DNA from: Carettochelys insculpta
Lineage: Eukaryota > Chordata > Testudines > Carettochelyidae
Length of the DNA: 64,000 bases
Reading direction: 5' to 3'
Assembly: GCF_033958435.1 (NCBI RefSeq)
Contig: NC_134138.1
Coordinates: 267,135,798-267,199,797, forward strand
Part shown: piece after piece, positions 1 to 8,835 of the stretch
Layout: each line of letters opens with the position of its first letter
Numbering within the stretch: position 1 is the stretch's first letter
The notes under the pieces: generated by a model
Seen by the model: the letters and a program-made list of their open reading frames with translations, nothing else
What the model was told of the DNA's origin: nothing
The model's database searches: none
Program-made: the position numbers and the translations under genes

Positions 1-451
1 TCTCAGAGAGTAGTTGTTGATGGTTCGCAGTCATACTGGAAGGACATAACAAGTAGGGTTCCTCAGGCATCTGTTCTGGTACCGGTTCTGTTCGATATCT
101 TCATCAATCATTTTGATATTGGCATAGAGAGTATGCTTATTAAGTTTGCAGATGATACGAAGCTGGGAGAGGTTGCAACAGCGTTGAAGGATAGGCTCAT
201 CATTCAGAATGATCTGGACAAACTGGAGAAATGGTCTGAGATAAACAGGATGAAGTTTAATGTGGACATATGCAATGTAGTCCACTTAGGAAGAAACAAT
301 CAGCTTCATACATGTAGAATGGGATGCGACTGTCTAGGAAGGAGTAATGCGGACAGGGACTTAAGGGTCATAGTGGACCACAAGATAAATATGAGTCAAC
401 AGGGTGATGCTGTTGCAAAAAAAGCAAACATGATTCTGGGATGTGTTAACA
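1..451 (+). pseudogene. CR1 LINE reverse transcriptase, 5' part of a split copy
   Basis: This is an open frame from base 1 that reads as the C-terminal half of a CR1 non-LTR retrotransposon reverse transcriptase, the enzyme that copies element RNA at a nicked target. The catalytic box FADDT lies at 145-159. It is preceded by a degraded PQGSVLGP-type motif (here PQASVLVP) and followed by the CR1 signature LDKLEKWSEINRMKFN. The frame stays open up to about 451, where an unrelated LINE has been inserted. The same protein resumes at 2059, so the two parts form one copy. The copy runs off the left edge of the window. Assignment to CR1 rests on protein pattern recognition and is strong. Confidence 0.93.
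439..451 (+). repeat. 13-bp target-site duplication, left copy
   Basis: GGATGTGTTAACA at 439-451 is repeated exactly at 2059-2071. Removing 452-2058 plus one copy restores a continuous CR1 frame. This marks target-primed insertion of the intervening LINE. Confidence 0.92.
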
Positions 452-1265
452 GTAGTAGTAGCATCCTTCAGTCTACGTGGACTATGGAACGCGCCCTTTG
501 TAGTTCCGTTTGGCACCCTCATTTGCAGCGTCGGCTGTGACTGTGAAGACTCACACGAGAGTGACAGTCCTTGCTGCATCTGTTGCATATGTAATGGGTG
601 TCTGGCAGGTCCTTGCTGCGCTTTCTCTGAGCTCGCTTCTCCTTTGCTAGCTGTCTGATCCTCAACTCACCCTTCTGAAGGCCCTTGTATAGTTCCTGCC
701 TCCATCTGCTGTGATCGTCTGCCAGCTACTCCCAGCTGTCTGGCTTGATGTCTACTTCCCTGAGGTCTCTCTTGCAAACATCTTTGTAGTGCAGCTGGGG
801 GCATCCGGAAGGTCTTTTGCCAGAGGCTAGCTCGCCATACAGGATGTCTTTTGGGATCCTTCCATCATTCATCCTGTGGACGTGGCCAAGCCAGCGGAGC
901 TGCCGCTGCCTGAGGAGGGTGTGCATAGTTGGGATTGCAGCTTGCTCAAGGACAGTAGTGTTGGACACTCTGTCCTTCCACGATATTCCAAGGATGCGCC
1001 TGAGGCAGCGCAAGTGGAAGACGTTCAGCCTTTTTTCCTGGCGGGTGTACAGGGTCCAAGTCTCGCTGTCGTAAAGGAGGGTGCTGAGGATGCAGGCTCT
1101 GTAGACTTGCATTTTGGTGTGAGTGTACAGCTTGTTGTTATTCCACACCTTCTCGCTGAGTCTGGACAGAGTTGTGGCTGCTTTACCGATCCTCCTATTT
1201 AGCTGAGTTTCCAAGGACAGGGTGTCAGTTATAGTGGACCCAAGGTAAAGGCTACTTTGGTGTGG
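452..1265 (-). pseudogene. Non-LTR retrotransposon (endonuclease/RT type), 3' part
   Basis: On the minus strand this codes for the C-terminal domain of an endonuclease-reverse transcriptase LINE. From 1260 downwards it reads YLGSTITDTLSLETQLNRRI, then RLSEKVWNNNKL, SETWTLYTRQEKRLN, LRRILGISWKDRV, LRWLGHVHRMNDGRIPKD and VCKRDLREVDIKPDSWE. A decayed Cys/His tail related to a C-x2-C knuckle follows, down to about 540. The element's 3' end is at 452, where the plus strand starts with a GTA triplet repeat. That is the complement of a (CTA)n tail. It sits inside CR1 with a 13-bp target duplication. The family is unlike the resident CR1. I did not fix the clade (RTE-like or L2-like). Confidence 0.88.
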
Positions 1266-2058
1266 GAAAAATGAATGAAAGTGGTCAGCGTCTTCTCGAA
1301 CTTTGCACGTACCACAATCTGTGCATCACAAACACATTTTTTCCAAACCAAGCCACAGCACAGAGTGTCATGGAGACACCCACGCTCAAAACACTGGCAT
1401 CAACTAGACGTGGTCATCGCTAGACGTGATAATCTCAAAAACGTCCTTCTGACACGCAGCTATCATAGTGCTGACTGCGATACAGATCACTCGTTAGTTT
1501 GCTCCAAACTCAAGGTGATTCCCAAGAAGCTGCACCACTCTAAACCAACTGGAAGGCCCTGCATCGATGCCAGAAAGACGGCTAACTCAGAGAGAGCTGA
1601 AAAGTTCAGAGCGACCCTTGAGGAGAATCTGCGCAGCAACCCTGGGGGTGCCGATGTGACATCCAGATGGCAGCATCTAGGGATACAATGTACAACACGG
1701 CCTTGTCGGTGTTTGGAAGAAGAGCTAGAAACACAAATGACTGGTTCGAAGCTAACTCCGATGAGATGACTCCAGCCATCGAAAAAAAGCACACTGAGCT
1801 CCTGGAGTACAAACGTTCGCCGAGCCAGAATACCCTGCAAGCACTCACAGCAGCCAGAAAAACAGTACAGCAGACAGCCAGGCGCTGTGCCAACAACTAC
1901 TGGCTTGAGCTATGCAGCAGCATCCAGACCTGTGTTGACTTTGGTAACCTCAGGGGAATGTACAAGAGCATCAAGAAGGCATTAGGACCCACCCAGAACA
2001 AGATGGCACCTCTGAAATCCAAATCTGGTGAAGTCATCACTGAAAAAGCCAAATAGAT
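1266..2058 (+). pseudogene. Same LINE, inverted 5' segment (endonuclease end plus linker)
   Basis: The plus strand reads the end of the apurinic endonuclease domain and the linker to the reverse transcriptase of the same LINE type. Visible pieces are MNESGQRLLEL, SWRHPRSKHWHQLD, RSYHSADCDTDHSLVCSKLK (endonuclease C-terminus with the SDH-like box), ARRCANNYWLELCSSIQ and IKKALGPTQNKMAPLKSKSG. It points opposite to the 3' part at 452-1265, and the central reverse transcriptase is missing. Together the two parts fill exactly the space between the target duplications, so they arrived as one insertion. Frameshifts near 1280-1330 and 1665 break the frame. A twin-priming origin is inferred. Confidence 0.85.
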
Positions 2059-2650
2059 GGATGTGTTAACAAGAGCATTGTGAACAAGACACAAGAAATC
2101 CTTCTTCTGCTCTACTCAGTGCTCATTCGGCCTCAATTGGAGTATTGTGTCCAATTCTGGGCACCACATTTCAAGAAAGACATGGAGAAATAGGAAAAGG
2201 TCCAGAGAAGAGCAACAAGAATGATTAGAGGTCTAGAGAACATGAGCTATCAGGGAAGACTGAAAGAACTGGGCTTGTTTAGTTTAGAAAAGAGAAGACT
2301 TAGAGGGGACATGATAATGGTTTTCAAGTACCTCAAAGAGGGTTACAAGGAGGAGGGAGAAAAATTGTTCTCCTTGGCCTCTGAGGATAGGACAAAGAGC
2401 AATTGGCTTAAACTGCAGCAAGGGAGGTTTAGATTAGACATTAGGAAAAACTTCCTAACTCTCAGGGTAGTTAAATGCTGTAATAAGTTACCTAGGGAGT
2501 TTGTGGAATCTCCATCGCTGGAGATATTTAAGTGAAGGTTAGAAAGATAGCTATCAGGGTTGATCTAGATGCTGTTTGGTTTTGCCAAGAAGGCAGGAAA
2601 CTGGACTTGATGACCTCTTGAGGTCCCTTCCAGTTCTAGTGTTCTATGGT
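2059..2650 (+). pseudogene. CR1 LINE, 3' part and 3' UTR of the split copy
   Basis: This continues the CR1 reverse transcriptase interrupted at 451. It reads RPQLEYCVQFWAPHFKKDM, then RMIRGLENMSYQGRLKELG, FSLEKRRLRGDMI and the C-terminal FRLDIRKNFLTLRVVK. There is an in-frame TAG at 2191-2193, and the reading frame ends at a TGA at 2533-2535. The short 3' UTR has the usual CR1 wording (GGACTTGATGACCTCTTGAG) and stops at the characteristic GTTCTATGG end near 2648. The first 13 bases duplicate 439-451, the target duplication made by the intervening insertion. The copy is dead because of the stop and the insertion. Confidence 0.94.
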
Positions 2651-2779
2651 TCGAAAGTAAGCGTACCCGTGTAATGCCAGCTTAGTCAGAGAGTGGGGAT
2701 GATGATAGCCCTACTCAGCGCTTCAATTGCATGTTATATACCACCGTAAATCCCCGTACTCACTCTCACTCACTCTCAG

Positions 2780-3144
2780 AGGCTATGTCTACACTACAGC
2801 AGTCTTTGAAAGAAGTTCTTCAAGAAAAATCTCTTCTGAAAAATCTACTTTTGAAAGAGTGTGTCCACACACAAAAATGCAGATTGAAAAATGTCTGCTT
2901 TTTTGATAGAGAGCAATCACACAGCCCCCACTCTTTCAAGAGAATGGGCCAGGGATCAAAAAAATCTGGTGCCATGAGGACTGCTCTTTGAAAAAAGGGC
3001 CCCTGGGGCTTCTACACACATTTTTTCTGAAAGAATCTTTTGGAAAAATTTGCTTTTCTTCATGCATTTTGTGTGTAGATGTGCCAAGGGATTTTTTCAG
3101 AAGAGCCCGGATTTTTCGAAAAAACTCGCTAGTGTAGCTGTAAC
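2780..3144. mobile_element. Short Harbinger-type nonautonomous element, CAG target duplication
   Basis: The left end is AGGCTATGTCTACACTACAG. The right end, read on the other strand, is GTTACAGCTACACTAGCGAG, giving imperfect terminal inverted repeats. CAG flanks both sides (2777-2779 and 3145-3147). The 365-bp interior is AT-rich with runs of A and T and no coding capacity. The end sequence matches the TIR type shared by the other Harbinger-like elements in this window. Confidence 0.82.
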
Positions 3145-3147
3145 CAG

Positions 3148-4274
3148 GGAGTGTGGATCATGTGGGTGACTGAATTTTTTTGTATACGTGAAATGTAATT
3201 TTTTTTAAATACGTGCAATTAAACTAAATGTTGATCTCGTGACCTTGTTTAGTATTTGCTTATTGTTATGCTTATTTATTTGTGGTCTACTTTCTTCATC
3301 TCCATATATAAACTGTTATTAGGGTTTCTCAAAATTCTTTCGAGCTTAAAAGTGTTCTGTGGCCAAATAAAATGGGGAAACATTGGTGTAGGTACATAAC
3401 TGTTAGAAGAGCAAACCAAGAGTGTTCAAGGCAGAGTTTAGGAAGGAATTTTAAACGCACCAGCTTTGGGAATGCAGCCACCTTCCTGCTGTTGAATAGG
3501 AAGAGGAAATTTTCCTTATAGGCAAGTAGTCCCAGCACTGGATTTTGGGTTCTGTCCTCTGGAGTAGGTGGCACTGGTCAGGGTTGGAGGCAGTACACAG
3601 GACCAGACATTCAATTTGTAAGTTGTGCCTTCGGGTTTCTTCTATACCGTTTGAATGTTTGAGTTAAAAAGAAATCTTTGAACTGGTTGCATGTGCTGAT
3701 TGATTTATGAATATCGTTATACAATTACTTGCAAGATATTGCATGGGCTTAGTTCAGTGTAATTTACAGATAATATTTTATGCTATTCTATCTCAGGTCA
3801 TCATTTGAAATCCGAAGCACTAATTTAATAACATGCTCCAGTGGCCAAGTCAATTCTGCCTCCTAACTTTTCCTCCCCCCCCCATAATTAACACTGGAGG
3901 TACTGGATCAGAAATTGGCCCATTGTGTTTGTGCAAAGGGCAAATGTCTTTCTCCCAAGTCAGTAAATACCTCTCACTGCATGGTCTTATGTGCCAGGTT
4001 CTTTGAGGTTTTAGTATGAGCATTTTATAACTGATCTGGGGAGACAGAAGCTGTCAAGAATTATGCCCCATAGAGCTCATTGTAGCTGTATGAAATGCTC
4101 ATAAAAGATAAATCAATTCATACTCCTGTATTAATATTGCAGAATCCTCTCTGTGATCCAGGCCTTAGGTAAGTGTTTTACACACTTAGGTATCTTTCCC
4201 TGTGCTTTACAAAGAGATTGTCCAAGACCTTTGGAAACTGAGAGCAGGACCGCAGAATAACAAGTAGTAGTCAG
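3148..4274. other. Unassigned AT-rich DNA
   Basis: I see no gene or recognisable repeat here. Short open frames are not conserved-looking. A C-run occurs at about 3874-3883. Confidence 0.6.
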
Positions 4275-4478
4275 CAGCGTTCCCTATAAGCTGGGCACTT
4301 GTGTGGCCACTCTGGAGCTATTCAAATGGCACTTAGTGGACTAGCAGAGTGTTCACAGCTAGGCTTTTCTTTTTCTACTGCTGGTGCATATTCACACATG
4401 CCTCAGTGCCCATAAAAAGTTATTCCACACATGGATGGAAAAAAATCCACACCTGGATGGGAAAGAGTAGAATGAACT
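4275..4478 (+). mobile_element. Nonautonomous DNA transposon of the CAGTGTTCCC family
   Basis: It begins CAGCGTTCCCTATAAGCTGG and contains the family body, including GTGCATATTCACACATGCCT and TTATTCCACACATGGATGG. Related copies occur at 39298-39482, 50642-50778 (minus), 54051-54215 and a fragment at 48270-48325. The terminal CAGTGTTCCC motif suggests a hAT-type element. No transposase is present. Confidence 0.68.
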
Positions 4479-4601
4479 TTAGTAGTTAGGGGATGTGGGA
4501 AAACAGGCGCAAGTCCCTGTATCCACCGTGTCCCAAGTGAGTGCCTGGACCATCAGGCTACAAAGTCAGTCTTTCTCTTAGGACCAATACACAGTTAATT
4601 G

Positions 4602-4830
4602 GGGCATGACTACAAACTTAAGTCAGCTTATGTTATGTTGATGTACTGTCACCATTATAACTGTTGGGGCTTGTCCACGCCTTGTTATAGTAGCACGTGT
4701 CCACAATAGCAGCTGTTGCATCCACAGAGAGAGCACTACACCATGGGTAGGTATCCCCTTGTGCACCTGGCACCATCTAGTGCTCTGGGAAGGTGGAGGG
4801 GTGCAGTCTGAGTGTCCCATGATGCAGATT
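4602..4830 (+). mobile_element. Possible Harbinger-type fragment, left end
   Basis: GGGGCATGACTACAAACTTA followed by a TATGTTGATGTAC stretch resembles a degraded left terminus of a turtle Harbinger-type MITE. No right terminus was found, so this is a weak call. Confidence 0.35.
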
Positions 4831-6145
4831 TATCTGTCCCCCCATTCCATGGGCTTTCTAGTACTGGTCATTTCTGTAAAAAGTTTCAATTTCAATGGAT
4901 CAGCATTTCCAGGAAAAAAAGGAGCCACTCTGGACACAGAAAGCCCCACCCAGCTGCCCCTGCTGGACATGCTTACAGTGAGCATCTCAGCTGAATATAG
5001 ATGGATGGAGCAGGGGAGCAGTTCTGTGTGGCAGGCTCCTGCCAAGAAACTGTTGTGGCCTGATGTGGCTGGGCCCCAGCTTCACTGCCAAGCCACCCCA
5101 GGCCTTTTTGTCACTGAGGTCAGAGGTGAAAGGGGCCCATGCCAGTACACATTATAGTATATATAGTACATTGATGCAACAAGAGTTGGTAGATACAGAT
5201 ATACTGCCTTTCAGGGGTGTCCTCTTCTTGAAAGTTCAGATATAGTAACCGGAGGTGCTGGACCTGCTCAGAAACTAGGGACAGACTGCAGCAGCCATAA
5301 GTGGGGGGTCCATTCCGTCATCCCCTCCCACCACAGCAGAAGAGGGGCCAGGCTAGAGGGGCTGGGCTGCCATGGTAGGAGCTGGGCTGCTGGGGCCAGG
5401 GCTGTGGGGCCTGCTCCTGGAGCAGCACAGCCAGGGACAGACTGCGGTGGTCAGATGGATTTGCTGCCACTGCCAGCCCCCACTACCCCATAGCTCACTG
5501 GGGAGAATGCACACCTCCCCGCCTGCCACCTGAGGAGCTCCCAGTCTACTCTTACCAGAATGGTGCAGTGGGGAGCACTGCCTTACTTTCACCTCTGGCT
5601 AAAACAGACAAAAATATCAAGACTAGTTCACACAACCTGCTACACTGATAGTGCTTAGAAGCCAGAAAGCCCCCCAAAAACACACGGTGACGACTAACTA
5701 GCATAGGACACAAAGAACAAAATAGCAAGTTGGCAGCTTGAGAAAACACCTTAATGTTCCCTTGACTGGCTGGATAGTTCTCAAAGTGTAACCTGTAGTT
5801 TACACTACAAAGCGCCAGAAGACAAAGGTTTTGTGCTCTGATCCTTGTGGAATAGAGGAGTTGGCACTGGAATGTGCTGTGCAGGAAGATCTTTGTTCTT
5901 GGAAATGACTGGAATAAAGAATTTGGAGTCGTCCTTTTCATATTTCCTCCTCTGTTCTTGTCCATGCACGGTTATAAAAAAAAAAGTGGAAATAATTGAG
6001 TAGCCACTTGTTATATCTAAATCAAGAGTGTCTTTTTTTCCAGACAGTAAGGCCCATTTTACTTCTGTTTGGATTTCCTGCCATTCGGCTGGTGTTTTCA
6101 AGAAAAAACTTGCATGAGGAAAGCACTCAGCCTAAGATGCATAGG
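4831..6145. other. Unassigned DNA, GC-rich in the middle
   Basis: No coding sequence or repeat family is recognised. 5290-5560 is richer in G and C with repeated CTGGGCTGC-type words. Open frames here are short and overlap on both strands. Confidence 0.5.
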
Positions 6146-6151
6146 CCAGTG

Positions 6152-6357
6152 CCAACAAGAAGTCCTGTGGCACCTTACAGACTAACAGATATTTTGGAGT
6201 GTGCGCTCTCATGGGCAAAGACCCGCTTCATCAGACGAAGCAGGTCTTTGCCCACAACAGTGTATGCTCCAAAATATCTGTTAGTCTGTAAGGTGCCACA
6301 GGACTTCTTGTTATTTCTGAAGATACAGACTAACATGGCTACCTCCCTGATACTATA
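6152..6357. mobile_element. Penelope-like element terminal dimer (hairpin form)
   Basis: This insertion consists of a PLE end and its inverted copy. It runs AGTCCTGTGGCACCTTACAG ... AGACCCGCTTCATCAGACGA, then the reverse complement back to GGTGCCACAGGACTTCTTG, and ends with a single-sided ACAGACTAACATGGCTAC tail. CCAGTG at 6146-6151 and 6358-6363 is a probable short target duplication. The same end sequence borders the PLE at 56256-57074 that still encodes a GIY-YIG endonuclease, which is the basis for the class. Confidence 0.75.
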
Positions 6358-6391
6358 CCAGTGTCGTTAACCATCTGACTAAAGTCTCCCA

Positions 6392-6827
6392 GGCTACGTC
6401 TACACTAGCCAAAAACTTCGAAATGGCCATGCAAATGGCCATTTCGAAGTTTACTAATGAAGCGCTGAAATGCATATTCAGCGCCTCATTAGCATGCGGG
6501 CGGCTGCGGCACTTCGAAATTGACGTAGCTCACTGCTGCGCAGCTTGTCCAGACGGGGCTCCTTTTTGAAAGGACCCCTCCTACTTCAAAGTCCCCTTAT
6601 TCCCATCTGCTCATAGGAATAAGGGGACTTCGAAGTAGGCGGGGTCCTTTCAAAAAGGAGCCCCATCTGGACAAGCTGCGTGGCGGCGAGCCATGTCAAT
6701 TTCGAAGTGCTGCGGCCGCCTGCACGCTAATGAGGCGCTGAATATGCATTTCAGCCCTTCATTAGTAAACTTCGAAATGGCAATTTGCATGGCCATTTCG
6801 AAGTTTTTGGCTAGTGTAGACACGGCC
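6392..6827. mobile_element. Fold-back Harbinger-type MITE, CCA target duplication
   Basis: The ends are GGCTACGTCTACACTAGCC and its complement (with GCCGTG at the outer right). CCA flanks at 6389-6391 and 6828-6830. The inverted repeat extends far inward: the left arm (TTCGAAATGGCC, GCGCTGAAATGCATATTCAG, GTCCAGACGGGGCTCC) recurs inverted in the right arm. The two arms therefore cover most of the 436 bp and could fold into one long hairpin. It has no coding capacity. Close relative: 38744-39139. Confidence 0.9.
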
Positions 6828-7002
6828 CCAGTGGGTAAGTTACTTATAAAACAAGGGACAAATCCTGCTCATATATGTCTTTATATCAGGTGTAACTCTA
6901 GTTGATTTAATGAGTTACACCAATGGCATGCGGCATCAGAATCAGGCTCCAAGATATTCAATTGCATTCGACATGGAACAGTTATTTGTGGTAGTAATAG
7001 TA

Positions 7003-7328
7003 CAGGTTGAACCTCTCTAATCCAGAACACTCTTGTCTGGCAACATCCGTAATCCATCATGATTTTAGTTAGCCAGGTGACCACTTATCATGGGTGTGGC
7101 CAAGTTTTCTGTGGTCCCATACAGTTTGTTTACAGCCACCAGTCCTGGCTCTCAGTGTTCTGTGCTGTTATTTAGCTGTAATTTACCCCTACATGTCTGC
7201 TAAGAGCCCAGTAAGCAGAGGAAGCATTGGTAATCTGCTAGACAATATTGACCTCTCATCATGTGACAAATTCTCTTGTCTGGCACTGGTCAAGTCCCAA
7301 GAGTGCTGGATGAGAGAGGTTCAACTTG
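7003..7328. mobile_element. TA-flanked nonautonomous DNA transposon
   Basis: The left end CAGGTTGAACCTCTCTAATC is mirrored by the right end GGATGAGAGAGGTTCAACTTG read in reverse. TA dinucleotides flank both sides (7001-7002 and 7329-7330). The TA target and TIR style fit a mariner/Tigger-like element. The 326-bp interior is non-coding. Confidence 0.72.
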
Positions 7329-7414
7329 TAGTAGTAAGCCTCTTCCACTCCTACTTTGTGGAGCACCGGCCAATGATGACCATTAGCCAGCATCCACTGT
7401 TTTTTCTAGTTCTG

Positions 7415-7655
7415 ACTAGATGTATCCCATCTTTTTAGCGTCTGCCTTCAGGTCTCTATGCCAGGTGTTTCTTGTGCACTCTCTTTTGCTTTTCCCTTGT
7501 GGGTTCCAACCTAAGGCTTGCCTTGTGGTGTTGGTGGTTGGTTTTCTGAGGGTATGTCCAGTCCATCGCCATCTTTTCTTTCTGATTTCCTCTTTAGCAA
7601 AAAGTTGGTGGGTCATTTGTCACAGGTCTTGTTTGTTGATGGTGTATGGCCAGTG
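7415..7655 (-). pseudogene. RTE-like LINE C-terminal fragment
   Basis: The minus strand codes for the far C-terminal region of an RTE-type LINE protein: AKEEIRKKRWRWTGHTLRKP, then TRQALGWNPQGKSKRE, RNTWHRDLKADAKKMGY. This W-G-H / N-P-Q-G-K / R-N-T-W-R-R-D pattern is well known from RTE and related LINEs. The piece ends near 7416, before the usual WGQLE segment. An opposing fragment of what looks like the same family lies at 7863-8085, beyond a SINE. Confidence 0.85.
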
Positions 7656-7659
7656 GATC

Positions 7660-7852
7660 TAGGGGAAGGATAGCTCAGTGGTTTGAGCATTGGTCTGCTA
7701 AACCCCTGGTTGTGAGTGAAGTCCTTGAGGAGATGATTTGGGCGTCTGGGGAAAACAGATTTAAAAAAATGTGCCAGGGATGGTGCTTGGTCCTGCCAAG
7801 GGCACAGGAGACTAGACTCAATTACCTCTCAAGGTCTATTCTGGTTCTATGA
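7660..7852 (+). repeat. tRNA-derived SINE with CR1-like tail (Cry type)
   Basis: This is a Pol III retroposon. The tRNA-like head has a good A box (TAGCTCAGTGGTT from 7671) and a degraded B box (GGTTGTGAGTGAAGTCC, 7708-7724). The body follows (GGGATGGTGCTTGGTCCTGCC), then a 3' end that copies the CR1 terminus (ACCTCTCAAGGTC ... GGTTCTATGAG). That architecture is the turtle Cry/Pol III SINE, which uses CR1 machinery. This is the strongest single clue to the host group. Confidence 0.85.
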
Positions 7853-7862
7853 GTTGTGTATC

Positions 7863-8085
7863 TCCATATATTTTACAGAGGCAGAAAGGGAGGATCTCAT
7901 CAGAAATGATGCATAAGATACAAGAGAGGAAGCACAAGAAAGAAGCAATTAATACCAGCCACAATGCAGCAGCACAGGAAGAATACACAAAAGTCAACAG
8001 GGAAATGAAGAAGAACACACACACCCCACTGCCTTCCATAAGTCGCCAAGCCCTTACCATGTCCACAATGAAATGGTCTGGATAA
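7863..8085 (+). pseudogene. RTE-like LINE linker fragment, opposed to 7415-7655
   Basis: The plus strand reads ISSEMMHKIQERKHKKEAIN and AAAQEEYTKVNREMKKN. This matches the linker between the endonuclease and reverse transcriptase domains of RTE-like LINEs (pattern EWIS..T..KIEERK.KK..LN and AQEEY...N..VK). It points opposite to the C-terminal piece at 7415-7655, so the pair may be one 5'-inverted copy with a SINE at the junction. The frame fades after 8000. Confidence 0.75.
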
Positions 8086-8249
8086 CTAATAGCTTCTGTT
8101 CTGCAGAGGTTGATTCATTGTCATGCTTAAGAAGCCAAAAGTGGCCTTGAAAAACAAAAGTTGCAGTTATTGTTAAACTGAGACCCATTCATTCTATGGG
8201 TAAGTGCTTTGTGTCACATTTAAAAATTGTATCTAAATTTTGACCTTCA

Positions 8250-8686
8250 CTGTCTTCAACAGGCAGTGTCTGTGAGGCAGACAAAGTTGCTGTGCTGAGG
8301 CGAAATAAAAGATCCGAACAGGACCTCATCTTGCAGCAGCTTGAAAAGGCAGACAGGGAGCCAAAGCCTCTGCTGAATGAAAGTGGACACAGCAGTGGTG
8401 ACAGATCATGCTGCAGTGTTGACAAAACATGCTCCAGTCCAGGAAAGAGGACTTGGCAGAGCTCCTGACAACTGTCTGAGAGCAGACCAATATCCTGTGT
8501 TCCATGCACCAAAGGACTTATTCTGCAGCCTCCTCACCCTGTTACCCATCTTCCCCTTGTTGAGGCCCAGGACAGTCTCATGCTCCACCCCAGGACCTCT
8601 CTACCCTGCACAAGGCTCACATTCCACCACACAATGCCAGGATTCCCTTCTTTTTCCTACTCCTCAACCCTGCGCCTACAAATAAA
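8250..8686 (+). pseudogene. Harbinger accessory (SANT-type) gene, last exon remnant
   Basis: This starts after an AG acceptor-like site (CTGTCTTCAACAG at 8250-8262). It reads a short charged helix (SEQDLILQQLEKADREPKP), then proline/serine-rich text ending near a canonical AATAAA at 8681-8686. By position and orientation it corresponds to the 3' end of the Myb/SANT partner gene of Harbinger elements, convergent with the transposase at 8836-9907. The DNA-binding domain itself is not visible, and the left end of the element was not found. The identity is inferred from context more than from sequence. Confidence 0.6.
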
Positions 8687-8714
8687 ACACGTTTTTGTGA
8701 AAACCATGGTGTCA

Positions 8715-8720
8715 TTTATT
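8715..8720 (-). promoter_or_regulatory. Minus-strand poly(A) signal of the transposase gene
   Basis: TTTATT here is AATAAA on the minus strand. It faces the plus-strand AATAAA at 8681-8686, and the two signals are about 28 bp apart. Confidence 0.6.
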
Positions 8721-8835
8721 GGTTCACATGGGGTGGGGTGCAGCTGGAGGTGCTTTTATAAAGGTGAAGCACACATCATTGGGGATGGGGTGGTATCACA
8801 ATAGTTGAATGCAGCAGATTCATGTGGCTGTCTGC

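Noticed and set aside
2221..2535. Independent host gene in the open frame
   Set aside because: The protein is the C-terminus of the CR1 reverse transcriptase and is followed by the CR1 3' UTR.
7671..7745. Functional tRNA gene
   Set aside because: It has an A box and a degraded B box but no cloverleaf closure, and continues into a CR1-like tail, so it is a SINE.
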